Below are positions 24,721-35,233 of a stretch of 58,443 bases of DNA, piece after piece. Made by a program: the position numbers and the translations under genes. Positions within the stretch are counted from its first letter, which is position 1; every line of letters starts with the position of its first letter. The stretch is from the IMG/VR virus record IMGVR_UViG_3300046170_000357, positions 1-58,443 of that record; one strand, 5' to 3'. The notes below the pieces were generated by a model. That model ran no database searches. It was not told the DNA's origin and saw nothing but the letters and a program-made list of their open reading frames with translations. The DNA comes from a virus.

Positions 24721-27700
24721 TTACACGTTAACTTGCCAAGCTATTTGATCAACATCATAATTGTTTTCATCTATAAGAAAAGTTCCAACCGCAACTTCTG
24801 TTTGATCACCTTCGCTAGGGTTCCATCCATAAAAACCATTAGGAGCTGGATTTGTTGCGTTATTTTGACCAGGAAGTATAGAAGGATTAGAATAATTACC
24901 TATCTGCTGAACGTTTCCTGGGAATAAAGCTGAACAATAAGCAAAAGTATCACAACTAGAGTTCCACAAAGACAACACATCAGCTTCTGATATATTAGAA
25001 AACCTCAAATTTTCACACAAAGGTGGTAGATTTACTGTGTTAAAATCTATTGTTACAAATCCGTTACCGCCCAGTGCACTTAACAACGGTGGCTGTTGTG
25101 GACCAAGCATTACTTGAGCTTCAATACCAGGATTACCCAAAGCAACAGATGAAGGTCCCGGTACAAAGTTTTTTGGAAAATTATTTATACCATATTCTGA
25201 ACTAAAATTTAAAGTGGTTAGATTTTGTAAACTACTTTCGTTGCTCCAAGGTCCATTATATAAATACCAACCGTGGGCATTACTCGCGGCACCACCAAAA
25301 ACTTCAAATATAGTTATAGATTGATACCAATAATCATAAGCGCCAGCTAAGCTTTGAGGTCCTATAGCTTGCCTTCTAAAACCTCTTTTATATGAAAATT
25401 GTTTTACATTTCTTACTCTTGCTCCAAAGTCAATGACTATGTCTATACAGTCCTGATCATTTTGACCTCCAGCATCTTGAACACATATAGTTAATTCATA
25501 TCTATCAACTGGAACATTTCCAACTTGTGTGTTTATTAATTGAAATTGAGCAACGTTAGAAACTATAGTAGGCTCATTTAATATATCAAAATACTCTACT
25601 TCGTCTCCGTTTGAGTTGGTTTGAGATGTTATAGAACAACTTCCATTGGCAAATACTGGGGCAAAAGATATATTATTTGCGCCATTTACACAGTTTATTG
25701 TTGTTATATTTTCTTGATTATTAGTTATATTGTAAGTAGTTCCATCTGCTGGAGATTGTATAGTCGGTGAAACATTGTCTAATATTATAGTTCTTGTCAC
25801 TTCTAAAGGTTGATCATTTATAACAGCATTGAAAGTTAATTCAAAAGTTGTTAAACTAGATTGACTAGAACTATTCTCTTCACCATAGTATATAGCATTG
25901 TAGTAAGCAGCAGTTGTAACTATATTAAATTCATTTTGACCAGGTGTTTGTACTAAAGAAAAATATCCTAAATCAGTTATGTCTTCAATAGCATTACTAA
26001 CACCAACTAATCCTAAATCTTCATCTATACTAGCAAAAGGTACTATAGCTCCAAAGTTATCAATTATATAAAATGGAGCAGCTAAAACACTTGCGCCTTG
26101 AGCTAAACCTTCATCAAAATCGTTAGTGTTGAAGTCACTAAGTGTTGCGCCAGCTGAAGAATCATTTATGACAGCGTTGTTAAGATCAGATATTAAACCT
26201 GAAGACGATGTTTCCCAAAATATATCTAACAAGCTTTCTTCTGGTTTTGTTTCGTAAACAGCTAAATACTGAATACCGGGCGTAGCATCTGGAACAATGG
26301 TTATTGTCTGCCCAATGTACACGGTTTGTGGTTGATTAACCTCTAAAACTGGAGCTGTAGTATAAATTATAGTACCACTTGTAACGTTTACGTTGTTACT
26401 AACTGTTAGAGTTATATTTGGAGCTGTTCCAGTTATGTTTGTTATAGCAGTTCCTGCAGGTATCCCGGTAGCTGTTACTAAAGTGCCATTTCCAGCGCCA
26501 CCAGTTGGAGCTGCGTCAACAACAAAAGAAGTTGCTCCACCTGCTGGTGTTCCCGTAGTAACACTAGCTGTACCAGCTGAACTTCCAGCTAAAAATTGAA
26601 CTACTTCTATATCTTTAGGGAAATTATTAGAAAGTACCAAATCGCCCGGAATTATAGTTGTTGTATCGCCAGCTATATCAACTAGCTTGAAAGAATCTGT
26701 TGTTGCTGATTCTGCTATATTTGCTGTTACTGTATTAAAATTAGTTGTAGCTACTTGTCCTATTTTAGATTCTGTACTTATTCTAGCTATCAATGGATTT
26801 GAATCTACAGAATAAAATTGAGGAAAATAATTAGGTCTAGGCGGTTCAATTGGATTATACTCAAAGAGATCATTTACTGTTGAAATCATAGAAACAGTAT
26901 CAGAAAGTCTGCCAGTATAATACTGATGATTTGAGTTACCTAAATTATTAGTAGGGTCAATTAGATTAGCTGTATTTTCAACTCTACCAAACAATTGAAC
27001 AGAACTTCTAAACTGTCTTTGCTGTGGTCCAACTTCGCTTAAATCTCTAGGTACTTTATTTATATTATCGTTTATTAGTGTAGCATGAGATGTTTTGCCT
27101 ATTTCTAGCGTAGCGTCTTCAGGATAAGCTGCCATTATACCAGGTAAATATACATTATAATATTCTTGTTCTGTTTGCTTTACAACAACTTTCCAAGAAT
27201 ACCATCCTAGTGGATTATAATCAACACTTGTTGTATCTCCACTGTATAAACCTGGAGTACCTGTATTTGTATTTCTAAATGAAGTTATAGCTTCATTAAA
27301 AAGTATTTTTATAGAATCACCAGGCCATTCAGACGGATCTTGATCTATGCCGTCGTAAGGCGAATAAACAGTTGATCCAGAATATGACTGCGGCCCAACT
27401 TTTATAACATCTTTATTATTAGAAAGTATTACTGTAGATGTTCTACCATATCTATCTGAAAGAACGATACCGACTTGATAGTTTCTATTTTGTTTTAAAG
27501 AACTGTTAGGATACTCTATTAAACTTGTAGTTTGAGTAGTATTAGCTCCTGGTTCAAAGAACACAACGGTTGAAGAAGTTAAACCATTAACAGCAAACGT
27601 TAATTCTATATCATAATTACCACCGTTTGGAGTTATAGAAATAACCTGTGTGTCTGCCGGTATAGTACCTGGACCTGTTACTATAGTCATAAAGTCACCA

Positions 27701-29571
27701 ACATTTGGCAATGTAGTACCTGCTTTTACTGTTATAGTAGTAGCTCCAGTGTATGGACCACCTTGAACCTGCGCTGTTGTTGATTTCAAATCAAAGTCAG
27801 ATTTTTTAGAAACAGCAACATTGTAGTTTAAAGACTTTGGTGGTGTATGCTTATCTTGGTAGTTGCCATATATAATTCTATTGCCAGCAACTTCTTGAGA
27901 AAAAGCTCTAACTGGTATTTTATCATAAACTCTAGTTAAATCTTTTTCTGGAAGAGTTTTAAATGGTTTTTTAGACTGATAATTGTAAACAAAATAATTA
28001 GGATCGTTTACGTTTAATACAGTATTATTATTAAGTGTTTGTGCTATATCTAAAGTTATATCACCACCACTAGACGGGTTGTTAGGGTCTGTAGGATCAA
28101 AAGCTGTTACTATAGGTTTACCAGTTATTCCAAATCCAGTAATAAAATCACCTACATTTATGCCTCCTTGAATATTATCAATAGCAAACTGCGTTAAACC
28201 TGGTACGTTTCCATTTACAGTAATTTTACCAGCTGAGTTACGCACATCATTTATGCTTACTGTGTCTACAACTTTAACAGCTACTTGCTGAGCTTCTTTG
28301 TAAAGAATATCTATTTCTTTAACTTTTAAGCTATTTTCTAATTCAAAATTTAAAAAAGGAAGTGGTATTCTTAAATTTATATCTTCAACTTTATTTTCAA
28401 CAAAATAAACAACTGTACTTCTATAAGCATCAGCTTGGTTGTCTAATTCTTGAAGATTTAAATTATTTTCTTTAACATACATAAAATACCCGTCTTGTTT
28501 TGGTATAAATGCTATTTGAGTAAAAGGCGCAAATAAAGAATATTCATTGTCGTCAAATCTAAATCTATAACTAAACCTAACAAATTTATCTTCTAAATAA
28601 TCTGGATCACCAGAAAAACTAGGATTATAGTATGGATTTGGATTTAAAATTATTTCTTGACCAATATTTAAAGTTGGAAAAACTCCACCGGTTATTGTTA
28701 TTTCCCAAAAAGGATTGTTAGGATCTGTAGTGTCATATGTAGCGCCGTCAACAGCAGCGCCAGTTATAACAGTAACTTCACCCGTTGTAGCATTAGTATA
28801 AGCAACTTTAGATCCAGAGTCATATGTTGTAGAGCCGTTAACCTGTATATCACCCTCAAAAGATGTTAATCGCACAACTGTAGTACTAACAGAACTTAAA
28901 AAATTACCAGCGCCTCCATTTGGATAATATTTAGAGCTAACGTCTTTCATCGTTGTTTCGTAATCGCTAGCATTTGTTGATAAATAGCTTTTTTGATAAA
29001 GCTCCATACAATCGTAAGGACTATATTTAGCTACAGATATTTGGTCTTCCGAAGTATAATATGTGGCTGAGTTAAAAGCACCTGTAGGATTAGCTAAATC
29101 TATGTTTATTTTTCTAGGTTGATTTCTATTATCTGTCCAAAACAATAATTTTTCTAATAAATTAGAAGAATATATAGGATTTTGTTGAGAAAAATTTAAA
29201 AAAGAACCTGAAACTAAAAGTTTTGGAGTAGAACTTAAATCAGTTAAACTACATGCGAATATATAGTGATTAGATCTAGTTCCAGTTGGATGATAATCAT
29301 TAGTGTCATTGTCTGTTAAAAAAACAAAAACAGTATTAGTATTATCATCTGAAAGTGATCCTATACAGTAAAGGTCGTTAACTCCTGTTATTGATTCAAA
29401 ATCAAATACTAAGTAATTACCTAATACGTTTTCTACTGTACCAACCCCGTCTCCTTCAGATTTACTTACTTGAACATTGTAAGCTTCTCTATATTCACCT
29501 TTTGGTATTAAGCGAGCGTCTAAGTCTTGATTCATCTTAGACTTTAAAAAAGTATTTATAGCTTTAGCCAT
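24721..29571 (-). CDS. Very large tail protein (1,616 aa), stabilisation/hub-like
   Basis: Opens MAKAINTFLKSKMNQDLDAR, then LIPKGEYREAYNVQVSKSEG and VGTVENVLGNYLV, the N-terminal signature of big tail/stabilisation proteins in Bacteroidota podoviruses. The rest is beta-rich with repeated Ig- or propeller-like strands, many Thr/Asn/Gly, PGTIPADTQVISITPNGG-type loops and very few Cys. The C-terminal 350 residues include VCVQD-type Ig-like strands and a unique end. It should form part of the short tail between connector and fibres. No frame break is visible across 4.85 kb. Confidence 0.7.
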   Translation of the reverse strand: MAKAINTFLKSKMNQDLDARLIPKGEYREAYNVQVSKSEGDGVGTVENVLGNYLVFDFESITGVNDLYCIGSLSDDNTNTVFVFLTDNDTNDYHPTGTRSNHYIFACSLTDLSSTPKLLVSGSFLNFSQQNPIYSSNLLEKLLFWTDNRNQPRKINIDLANPTGAFNSATYYTSEDQISVAKYSPYDCMELYQKSYLSTNASDYETTMKDVSSKYYPNGGAGNFLSSVSTTVVRLTSFEGDIQVNGSTTYDSGSKVAYTNATTGEVTVITGAAVDGATYDTTDPNNPFWEITITGGVFPTLNIGQEIILNPNPYYNPSFSGDPDYLEDKFVRFSYRFRFDDNEYSLFAPFTQIAFIPKQDGYFMYVKENNLNLQELDNQADAYRSTVVYFVENKVEDINLRIPLPFLNFELENSLKVKEIDILYKEAQQVAVKVVDTVSINDVRNSAGKITVNGNVPGLTQFAIDNIQGGINVGDFITGFGITGKPIVTAFDPTDPNNPSSGGDITLDIAQTLNNNTVLNVNDPNYFVYNYQSKKPFKTLPEKDLTRVYDKIPVRAFSQEVAGNRIIYGNYQDKHTPPKSLNYNVAVSKKSDFDLKSTTAQVQGGPYTGATTITVKAGTTLPNVGDFMTIVTGPGTIPADTQVISITPNGGNYDIELTFAVNGLTSSTVVFFEPGANTTQTTSLIEYPNSSLKQNRNYQVGIVLSDRYGRTSTVILSNNKDVIKVGPQSYSGSTVYSPYDGIDQDPSEWPGDSIKILFNEAITSFRNTNTGTPGLYSGDTTSVDYNPLGWYSWKVVVKQTEQEYYNVYLPGIMAAYPEDATLEIGKTSHATLINDNINKVPRDLSEVGPQQRQFRSSVQLFGRVENTANLIDPTNNLGNSNHQYYTGRLSDTVSMISTVNDLFEYNPIEPPRPNYFPQFYSVDSNPLIARISTESKIGQVATTNFNTVTANIAESATTDSFKLVDIAGDTTTIIPGDLVLSNNFPKDIEVVQFLAGSSAGTASVTTGTPAGGATSFVVDAAPTGGAGNGTLVTATGIPAGTAITNITGTAPNITLTVSNNVNVTSGTIIYTTAPVLEVNQPQTVYIGQTITIVPDATPGIQYLAVYETKPEESLLDIFWETSSSGLISDLNNAVINDSSAGATLSDFNTNDFDEGLAQGASVLAAPFYIIDNFGAIVPFASIDEDLGLVGVSNAIEDITDLGYFSLVQTPGQNEFNIVTTAAYYNAIYYGEENSSSQSSLTTFELTFNAVINDQPLEVTRTIILDNVSPTIQSPADGTTYNITNNQENITTINCVNGANNISFAPVFANGSCSITSQTNSNGDEVEYFDILNEPTIVSNVAQFQLINTQVGNVPVDRYELTICVQDAGGQNDQDCIDIVIDFGARVRNVKQFSYKRGFRRQAIGPQSLAGAYDYWYQSITIFEVFGGAASNAHGWYLYNGPWSNESSLQNLTTLNFSSEYGINNFPKNFVPGPSSVALGNPGIEAQVMLGPQQPPLLSALGGNGFVTIDFNTVNLPPLCENLRFSNISEADVLSLWNSSCDTFAYCSALFPGNVQQIGNYSNPSILPGQNNATNPAPNGFYGWNPSEGDQTEVAVGTFLIDENNYDVDQIAWQVNV

Positions 29572-29577
29572 TAAATT

Positions 29578-30801
29578 TTAGTGTTTTATCCATTTAGATT
29601 TACCTCTCATAACTTGAACTATTTCATCAAGCTTAATATTAGATAATCTTATTTTAGCGTTTCTAAGTTTAGCGCTTCTATCTTTTTTAAATCTTTGTAC
29701 TATATATTCAGGTTGATTAGCTCTTGTAGATATTATATTATACATTATAGAAGCGTATAAAGCATCTTCAGCTAGTTTTGGTACTTTACTATCGCCATCA
29801 TAAGCTAAACCATCTGATATATACTCAAGTACGATTAATTTATCTACTAAATTACTTGAAAAAGACATTTTACCTTCTTTATAATTAGGGTTAAACCAAC
29901 CATTTACTTGCGCATATTGTGGTTCTATTCCGTAAAGCTGACCATATGCTATAGTGTTGTCAAAGCCATAATAGTTAGCCCAATAAGCATAATCGTCTAA
30001 ATTATCAAATATACCTTGGTTAATTATAACATCATTTGCTTTTTTCCATCTTTCTTCAGTTATAGAAGTTCCTTCTATATTTGAGCCAAAGTTGTCTTGA
30101 ATTGGCAAGCCTACGGCATCTTGAACTGGGTTTTGATATGGACTAGTTGTTAAGTTATTTGCTGGATATATAGTTCTTTTTACACCTAAATGATCAATAT
30201 AGCAAACGCTAACATAGTTTACATAGTCTTGAGGTAGTACTATATTTAAACTAGCTGGTATTGTTAATTCTTGCGAATGTATGCTTTTTAGTGTATCATA
30301 ACTAAATTCTTGTAAAGATCTTTTAGCAAAAAATAATACATCAGATTTTTTACATTTTTGAAGTATTTTACCGTCACCAACATAACCAACCATAAAGTTA
30401 TCTATAGCATCGTTTAATGTTATATACTCATATCCTCCGTAGTTATTTTCAACTGTTTGACCAAAAGCATCTTGATTACCATAATTACCGCCACTTAAAG
30501 ATTTTAACTGAACAACTACATAAGTGCTAACTAATAAGCCAGAAATACTTATCGTATTGTTTTGTACAGTATAAGCACTTGTGTATTCTACAAAGGTGCC
30601 AGGTAAGCCACTTAGACTAGTATAAAGTTTAAAATTATTTAAAGCATAATTAGTTTCAGTTGGATCATAAGACCCAAACACTAAATTAGTATCAAAAGTT
30701 GTAGTGAAAGTTTGATTATTTGGCGTAGGTAAAACCGAGGCTGATAAAAAAACTTGCGCACCTTGATAATATTGTTGATTTGTTTCAGTAACTAATGCCA
30801 T
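29578..30801 (-). CDS. Tail-tube/connector-like structural protein (407 aa)
   Basis: Residues 1-125 are a beta-rich, Ser/Thr/Asn-rich region; from about 130 on, NDAIDNFMVGYVGDGKILQK, SDVLFFAKRSLQEFSYDTLK, LPQDYVNYVSVCYIDHLG and LAEDALYASIMYNIIS form an alpha/beta body reminiscent of tail tubular protein A/connector-ring proteins of podoviruses. It ends in a basic tail (RNAKIRLSNIKLDEIVQV). It lies between a 252-aa structural gene and the giant tail gene. The assignment is by type and gene order. Confidence 0.6.
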   Translation of the reverse strand: MALVTETNQQYYQGAQVFLSASVLPTPNNQTFTTTFDTNLVFGSYDPTETNYALNNFKLYTSLSGLPGTFVEYTSAYTVQNNTISISGLLVSTYVVVQLKSLSGGNYGNQDAFGQTVENNYGGYEYITLNDAIDNFMVGYVGDGKILQKCKKSDVLFFAKRSLQEFSYDTLKSIHSQELTIPASLNIVLPQDYVNYVSVCYIDHLGVKRTIYPANNLTTSPYQNPVQDAVGLPIQDNFGSNIEGTSITEERWKKANDVIINQGIFDNLDDYAYWANYYGFDNTIAYGQLYGIEPQYAQVNGWFNPNYKEGKMSFSSNLVDKLIVLEYISDGLAYDGDSKVPKLAEDALYASIMYNIISTRANQPEYIVQRFKKDRSAKLRNAKIRLSNIKLDEIVQVMRGKSKWIKH

Positions 30802-30807
30802 GTTTTA

Positions 30808-31566
30808 TTAAGATTTTTCGTTTGCTTCTACTTGAGCAACTTCTTGAGAAGCTACATTTATTACATTTGGATCATTAACTATAACACCACAGTATTTTAA
30901 TATTTTCATTATAATATTAGTTTGTTCAGAAAGATCTAATTCAAAATCTATTGAAGTACTTGAATTATAAACATATTGATTTAAACTACCAACTGTAAAA
31001 CCCCATGATGGATTTAAAGGATAAACTATGCAATTGACAGTCGCTGATTGAGGTTCAGGATTGATAAATAAATAAGGACTTGTAGACGTTCCTTTTTGTA
31101 TATAATATATAGGATTGGAACTTGTTGGTGAAGTTAATTTAGATCTTATTATTTTATTATAATCACTTTTTGAAACCAACTGTGTTATAGAGTTATATTG
31201 AGGTTGACCAATGTATGTAGATATTAACGAACCAAATTTTCGTATAGTTCTATTTATAGACCCTGTACCTGAAATCTGTGGTTGATAAAAAAAACCTCCA
31301 GTGTCTAATGTTAAAGAAATTTCTTGTTCAAAAGGAGTAAGTTTCTGTGAAACATCTTCAAATATATTAAAAAACTCAGTATCGTTTTGTGTATTATTTT
31401 GATTAATTCTATTTATTTGGTTTCCATCTGGAAAATAAGATTCAAATATTTCATTTTGAACCTGAACAGCTAAACTGTTAAATTCAGCAGGTGTAACATA
31501 ACCTCTTTGCTCTTTATTTAATATATACAAGACTGTTTGATATACTGTGTTTACGTTTACTGCCAT
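30808..31566 (-). CDS. Head-tail structural protein (252 aa)
   Basis: Begins AVNVNTVYQTVLYILNKEQR, then GYVTPAEFNSLAVQVQNEIF, a helical start typical of short adaptor-like proteins downstream of the capsid gene in related podoviruses. The middle is beta-rich, and the C-terminus EQTNIIMKILKYCGVIVND is helical. It is the first gene after the minus-strand terminator at 31586-31607. Likely head-tail adaptor or tail component; not a family I can name. Confidence 0.55.
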   Translation of the reverse strand: MAVNVNTVYQTVLYILNKEQRGYVTPAEFNSLAVQVQNEIFESYFPDGNQINRINQNNTQNDTEFFNIFEDVSQKLTPFEQEISLTLDTGGFFYQPQISGTGSINRTIRKFGSLISTYIGQPQYNSITQLVSKSDYNKIIRSKLTSPTSSNPIYYIQKGTSTSPYLFINPEPQSATVNCIVYPLNPSWGFTVGSLNQYVYNSSTSIDFELDLSEQTNIIMKILKYCGVIVNDPNVINVASQEVAQVEANEKS

Positions 31567-31585
31567 ATTAATTTTTTTAAATACT

Positions 31586-31607
31586 AAAAAGGCGGCCGAA
31601 ACCGCCT
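31586..31607 (-). terminator. Rho-independent terminator after the capsid cluster
   Basis: On the minus strand AGGCGG, loop TTTCGG, CCGCCT is followed by TTTTT. In plus-strand terms the stem is 31590-31595 with 31602-31607 and the A-run 31586-31590. It lies 22 bases after the stop of the 272-aa gene, separating capsid-region from tail-region transcripts. A partial terminator would give high capsid and lower tail expression. Confidence 0.8.
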
Positions 31608-31628
31608 ATGTATTAGTATCACTTGTTT

Positions 31629-32447
31629 TTATAGTTTTTTATCTATAGATTTATAGATCTCAACACCTTCATCTGTTTTCAAGAAAGCAGCAAATGCTGA
31701 GTAAGGGTTTTCATCAAAAGGTACGTTCATTAATTTTCTACCGTTTGATCCCCAAGTAAATGTTCTTTGATCTGGTGATAAATTAATAATACCAGCCTCT
31801 GCAGCTCTAATAGCTGTGTTTCTTAATTGAACATTATCATCATTAGCTAAGCTAATAAATAACTGTGGATTGTTTCTAGCAAACAAAAGCAAGTCTCTTT
31901 TTATCTCTTTAGAGCTCATGCTGCTTACTTTAGATCCAAGCTCAACTCTTAAAATAGCTTCTGCCTGATCTATATCCATATTTCTAGCCGCATTTAAAGC
32001 ATCAATTTGAAGATCTAAAATATCTAAATCATCAGCAGCTTCTTCAACAGCACTAAATTCCTCGTATATTCTACCTTTTAATGGGTGATACAAAGAAAGT
32101 AGTTTTTGTAGGTTTTGTTTTTCTTTTGGAACTTTTAAATCACCGTCTTTAAACATAATGTGACCTAAAGTTGCTTCACCTTTTTGTTCATCTACAAGTG
32201 GTGAATCTTGATTTGTAGCATATCTAATTTCTCTTTGCTTACCTGTTTTTTGATCAAAATATAGTAAAGAGTGTTTTTTAGTATGTCTACTAGGTATTGT
32301 TAATGTTAAAGGATTTTTATTACCTTTCAAGTAATAAACTCTATCTTTAATTTCCCAACTTGGTTTAGTTGGTTTTGGTGCGGTTTTAACCGCTACTTCT
32401 TGAGGTGCAACCTCAACAGTTTCTACTGCTTTAGCTTTTTTAGCCAT
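31629..32447 (-). CDS. Hypothetical protein downstream of the capsid gene (272 aa)
   Basis: 272 residues. A Lys/Val/Pro-rich disordered N-terminus (KPTKPSWEIKDRVYYLKG) is followed by a beta segment (NPLTLTIPSRHTKKHSLLYF), helical middle (EEAADDLDILDLQIDALNAA) and a small folded end, QRTFTWGSNGRKLMNVPF. It lies immediately after the major capsid gene and before a strong terminator, so it is likely abundant and virion-related. No family recognised. Confidence 0.55.
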   Translation of the reverse strand: MAKKAKAVETVEVAPQEVAVKTAPKPTKPSWEIKDRVYYLKGNKNPLTLTIPSRHTKKHSLLYFDQKTGKQREIRYATNQDSPLVDEQKGEATLGHIMFKDGDLKVPKEKQNLQKLLSLYHPLKGRIYEEFSAVEEAADDLDILDLQIDALNAARNMDIDQAEAILRVELGSKVSSMSSKEIKRDLLLFARNNPQLFISLANDDNVQLRNTAIRAAEAGIINLSPDQRTFTWGSNGRKLMNVPFDENPYSAFAAFLKTDEGVEIYKSIDKKL

Positions 32448-32525
32448 AATATAATAAAATTAAATAGTTAATAAGGGTAACAGTTACCCCCGTTGTTTTA
32501 ACGAGGGTAAACATTACCTGTGTAA
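32448..32525 (-). promoter_or_regulatory. Stem-loop cluster between capsid gene and the next
   Basis: The 78-base gap holds GGGTAAC-A-GTTACCC (a 6-bp stem with a 3-base loop at 32474-32488), a second hairpin pairing CCCCGTT with AACGAGG around a TTTT loop, and a perfect palindrome GTGTAATTACAC at the capsid stop. There is no strong T-run. These may protect the 3' end of capsid mRNA or attenuate read-through. Confidence 0.4.
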
Positions 32526-33977
32526 TTACACTCCTTTGAATAATACAAAGTTGTTAGCAGCTTGTGTTACTAAACATCTTTCAGATAGGAAGTTTACTTC
32601 CATAGCATCTAAAGTAGATGTAAAAGCTCCACCAGCAGAACCAGTCAACCAAGACTTCATGCGACGATCATCAGCTTGTGAAGCTCTGTATCGTACGTGC
32701 AAGAAAGGTCTACGGATGTTAGTTCCTAGTACTTGATCGTAAACAGTTGAAGTTCCAGCAGGAATTAAAACACCTTCAATAGAATTCACACCGTCGATAG
32801 CTCCACGAGTAGAAGCATCGTTCAAGTATTTCCAGTCTGTTTTATAGAAATCATAAGAACCTCTACGGAAACCGCTGAACCCTAAGTTCAATGCCATTTC
32901 TTCTGAGTTTTCAAATAATCCAAAAGCAGTACCACCAGCAGATCCTCCAGAGATTGCAGCTAACATGTCGTCAAAATCCAAAGCAGTTTGTCTTTGTAAG
33001 AATAACATGTTTTCTTCAATAGCTCCTTGAGTATCTAAGTTTTTCAAGATATCATCGAAAGCATCTAATCCAGCAGCAGCAGTAAATCCAACGTTTACAT
33101 TACCACGTCCTTCAATAGCAGCGAATAAACCTTCAGTACCTTTTCCTGTTGTAATAGCGGAAGCAGCACCTACTTTTTCACCTTCAATCATAGCCATTTC
33201 TAGGTAATCTTCAAAACGTAGTCTTGTTTCAGACTCAGCTTTTAAGTACCATAAATAACCAGAAGCACCATCTTCAGTAGCAACTTCAACCCATCCAATT
33301 TGTGCCATATCAGAACCAGATACTACGTATTGGCTTTTGATGATGATTGGTGAGTTAGAATGTTGTGTAAACTGAGGATCAACACTTACATACTGAGTTC
33401 CAGTATTAGCGCCTACAGCTCCAGCTGAAATTGATCCACCTTTTTGGTATTCAGAACCGTAAACAAATACTTTTAATCCTGTAGCTGTAAAAGCAGCAAG
33501 ATTAGCAACAGTATAAGGTTGTACAGTAAGAACACCAGTTGTAGTGTTAGAATCAGTTACCAAACATTTTTCTTCAAGACCAGTGGCTGGATCTAAAACA
33601 ACGATAGTAGCTCTAGGAGATACAACGTTGAATACATCAGCAGCAGCGCCAGGATTGATGTTAATTGTAAGGTTACTTGGAAGACTACATCCATCATAAG
33701 AAATGTGTAATCTATTTTGCTCAGACCAAATTACTTGATCAGATGACATTGGCATTTCAGCGCCAACCATTCGTAAGAATCCAGATAACGTTCTGTTTCC
33801 GTAACGCTCTACTTCTTGTTCATAAATCTCTGGTAAATACTGCTGTGCAAACGAGTTAGTGCTATTGGGATCACCAGCCACTACACCTGCGGTATCGTTA
33901 AATTTTAAATAGTTAGAATTCAAAAGCTCTTGCTTTTGACTTGGTGTAATATCACCAAATTGAGGAGTTAAACTCAT
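32526..33977 (-). CDS. Major capsid protein
   Basis: 483 residues. It begins SLTPQFGDITPSQKQELLNS, with QQYLPEIYEQEVERYGNRTL, GFLRMVGAEMPMSSDQVIW, LRFEDYLEMAMIEGEKVGAA and SGFRRGSYDFYKTDWKYLN, and ends RCLVTQAANNFVLFKGV. That pattern and length fit HK97-fold major capsid proteins of Bacteroidota podoviruses. Position agrees: directly after a scaffold-like gene and portal in transcription. Codon use is more G/C-balanced and regular than neighbours, as for a highly expressed gene. No break is visible. Confidence 0.88.
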   Translation of the reverse strand: MSLTPQFGDITPSQKQELLNSNYLKFNDTAGVVAGDPNSTNSFAQQYLPEIYEQEVERYGNRTLSGFLRMVGAEMPMSSDQVIWSEQNRLHISYDGCSLPSNLTININPGAAADVFNVVSPRATIVVLDPATGLEEKCLVTDSNTTTGVLTVQPYTVANLAAFTATGLKVFVYGSEYQKGGSISAGAVGANTGTQYVSVDPQFTQHSNSPIIIKSQYVVSGSDMAQIGWVEVATEDGASGYLWYLKAESETRLRFEDYLEMAMIEGEKVGAASAITTGKGTEGLFAAIEGRGNVNVGFTAAAGLDAFDDILKNLDTQGAIEENMLFLQRQTALDFDDMLAAISGGSAGGTAFGLFENSEEMALNLGFSGFRRGSYDFYKTDWKYLNDASTRGAIDGVNSIEGVLIPAGTSTVYDQVLGTNIRRPFLHVRYRASQADDRRMKSWLTGSAGGAFTSTLDAMEVNFLSERCLVTQAANNFVLFKGV

Positions 33978-33992
33978 AATATTAAGTTTTTA

Positions 33993-35201
33993 TTAGTTAA
34001 ATTTTCTTGTTTTTATTTTTAGCTTTGTAGCATCAGCGCCAGAAATAGCTTTAACTTTAAATCCGTTTAAAAATACATCGCCTTGAGTAGTCCTAGCTTT
34101 AGTGTCACTCAAGTTTTTTGATTTGTTTACAACGTCTTTTACAGCGTCCGCTTTTCCTTGCTCATAGAAATGAGCGGCAATCTTATCTACGTTTTCAGCA
34201 GCATAAATAGCCTTGTGATAACCATTAACATCTTCAACATTACCATTTTCGTCTAGGAACTTCCCAACGAGGTTTGTTATATTAGACTGGTTCTCTGCAA
34301 CTTTATCAACATTTTGAATATTGTACTTATATTTCTTTTCACCAACATTGATATCAAAACCTTTGAAATCATTACTGAAAAGCTTTTTTGTACGATTTTT
34401 AAACATTTGATGCTGTTGCTCAGCTTGTTCTTGCTCCTTGTTATATCTATTGAAAAAATCCATAGCTTTTTGTTGTTCCTGAGTAACGCCCGGTCTCAAC
34501 TTGATCTCGTCGTAATATTTACTCTTGGTTTCTTCCAAAAAGTTTTTGGCTTTCGCAACTTCTTCTTTAAACGCAAGTTTCTTTTTGCGTATATCCTTAT
34601 CTTCATCGATGTCTTCATCATAGTCAAAATCTTCTAACAGAAGTTCAACGTCTGAATTATCTAAGTAAGGTTTATTCTTTTTATAATACTCTTTCAAAAG
34701 AGTTTTATCGTCTACATTACTGTAATCAGCATTTAGACGAGTATAATCTTCTATTGTCCCACCAGTTTCTTCCATAAAGGCAACTAGCTTTTCAATATTC
34801 TCTGGCAATGGTTTGCCTAATACTTTTTCATCTCTTATAGCTTCTTTAACTTCTGCTTCAACTTGTTTAACTTCAGCTTCTGTTACTTCTTGGATCGGAG
34901 AAAACCCTTCAGTAGTCTCGTTGGACTCTTGTACAGGTTCTCCCACCTCTGCGCTATCTCCGGATGGTTCTTCCACAGATACCTCCTTTGTTTCTCCGAC
35001 TTGAATGGCATCTTGTTCTTCTTTTTTTATTACTACTTTTTTAACCTCTGGTTCTAGTTCAATCAAAGGTTCTTTAGGATTAACATTTACTTTAGTTACG
35101 TTATCCTCTGTTTTGTTTAATTTTTTAGGTGTTTTCTTTTTTGTTTTCAATTTAAACTCACCTTCCTGCTTAACAGGTTCATTTGTTTTTACTTCTGACA
35201 T
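33993..35201 (-). CDS. Probable scaffolding protein
   Basis: 402 residues, highly charged. The N-terminal 130 residues are disordered and Glu/Lys/Val-rich (KLKTKKKTPKKLNKTEDNVT), then PLPENIEKLVAFMEETGGTI, long acidic coiled coil (VELLLEDFDYDEDIDEDKD) and a C-terminal segment ending GADATKLKIKTRKFN, basic as expected for capsid docking. Location between portal and major capsid with this composition is classical for scaffolding proteins, which guide shell assembly and then leave. No protease motif seen. Confidence 0.7.
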   Translation of the reverse strand: MSEVKTNEPVKQEGEFKLKTKKKTPKKLNKTEDNVTKVNVNPKEPLIELEPEVKKVVIKKEEQDAIQVGETKEVSVEEPSGDSAEVGEPVQESNETTEGFSPIQEVTEAEVKQVEAEVKEAIRDEKVLGKPLPENIEKLVAFMEETGGTIEDYTRLNADYSNVDDKTLLKEYYKKNKPYLDNSDVELLLEDFDYDEDIDEDKDIRKKKLAFKEEVAKAKNFLEETKSKYYDEIKLRPGVTQEQQKAMDFFNRYNKEQEQAEQQHQMFKNRTKKLFSNDFKGFDINVGEKKYKYNIQNVDKVAENQSNITNLVGKFLDENGNVEDVNGYHKAIYAAENVDKIAAHFYEQGKADAVKDVVNKSKNLSDTKARTTQGDVFLNGFKVKAISGADATKLKIKTRKFN

Positions 35202-35233
35202 AATATAATATAATTAAATAATTAAATAACGTT

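Noticed and set aside
24733-26599. Plus-strand frames inside the large tail gene
   Set aside because: They are shadows of an uninterrupted 1,616-codon frame and carry no domain.
34313-35208. Plus-strand Leu/Phe-rich frames opposite the scaffold and portal genes
   Set aside because: They are antisense images of Glu/Lys-rich coding and only look like membrane proteins for that reason.
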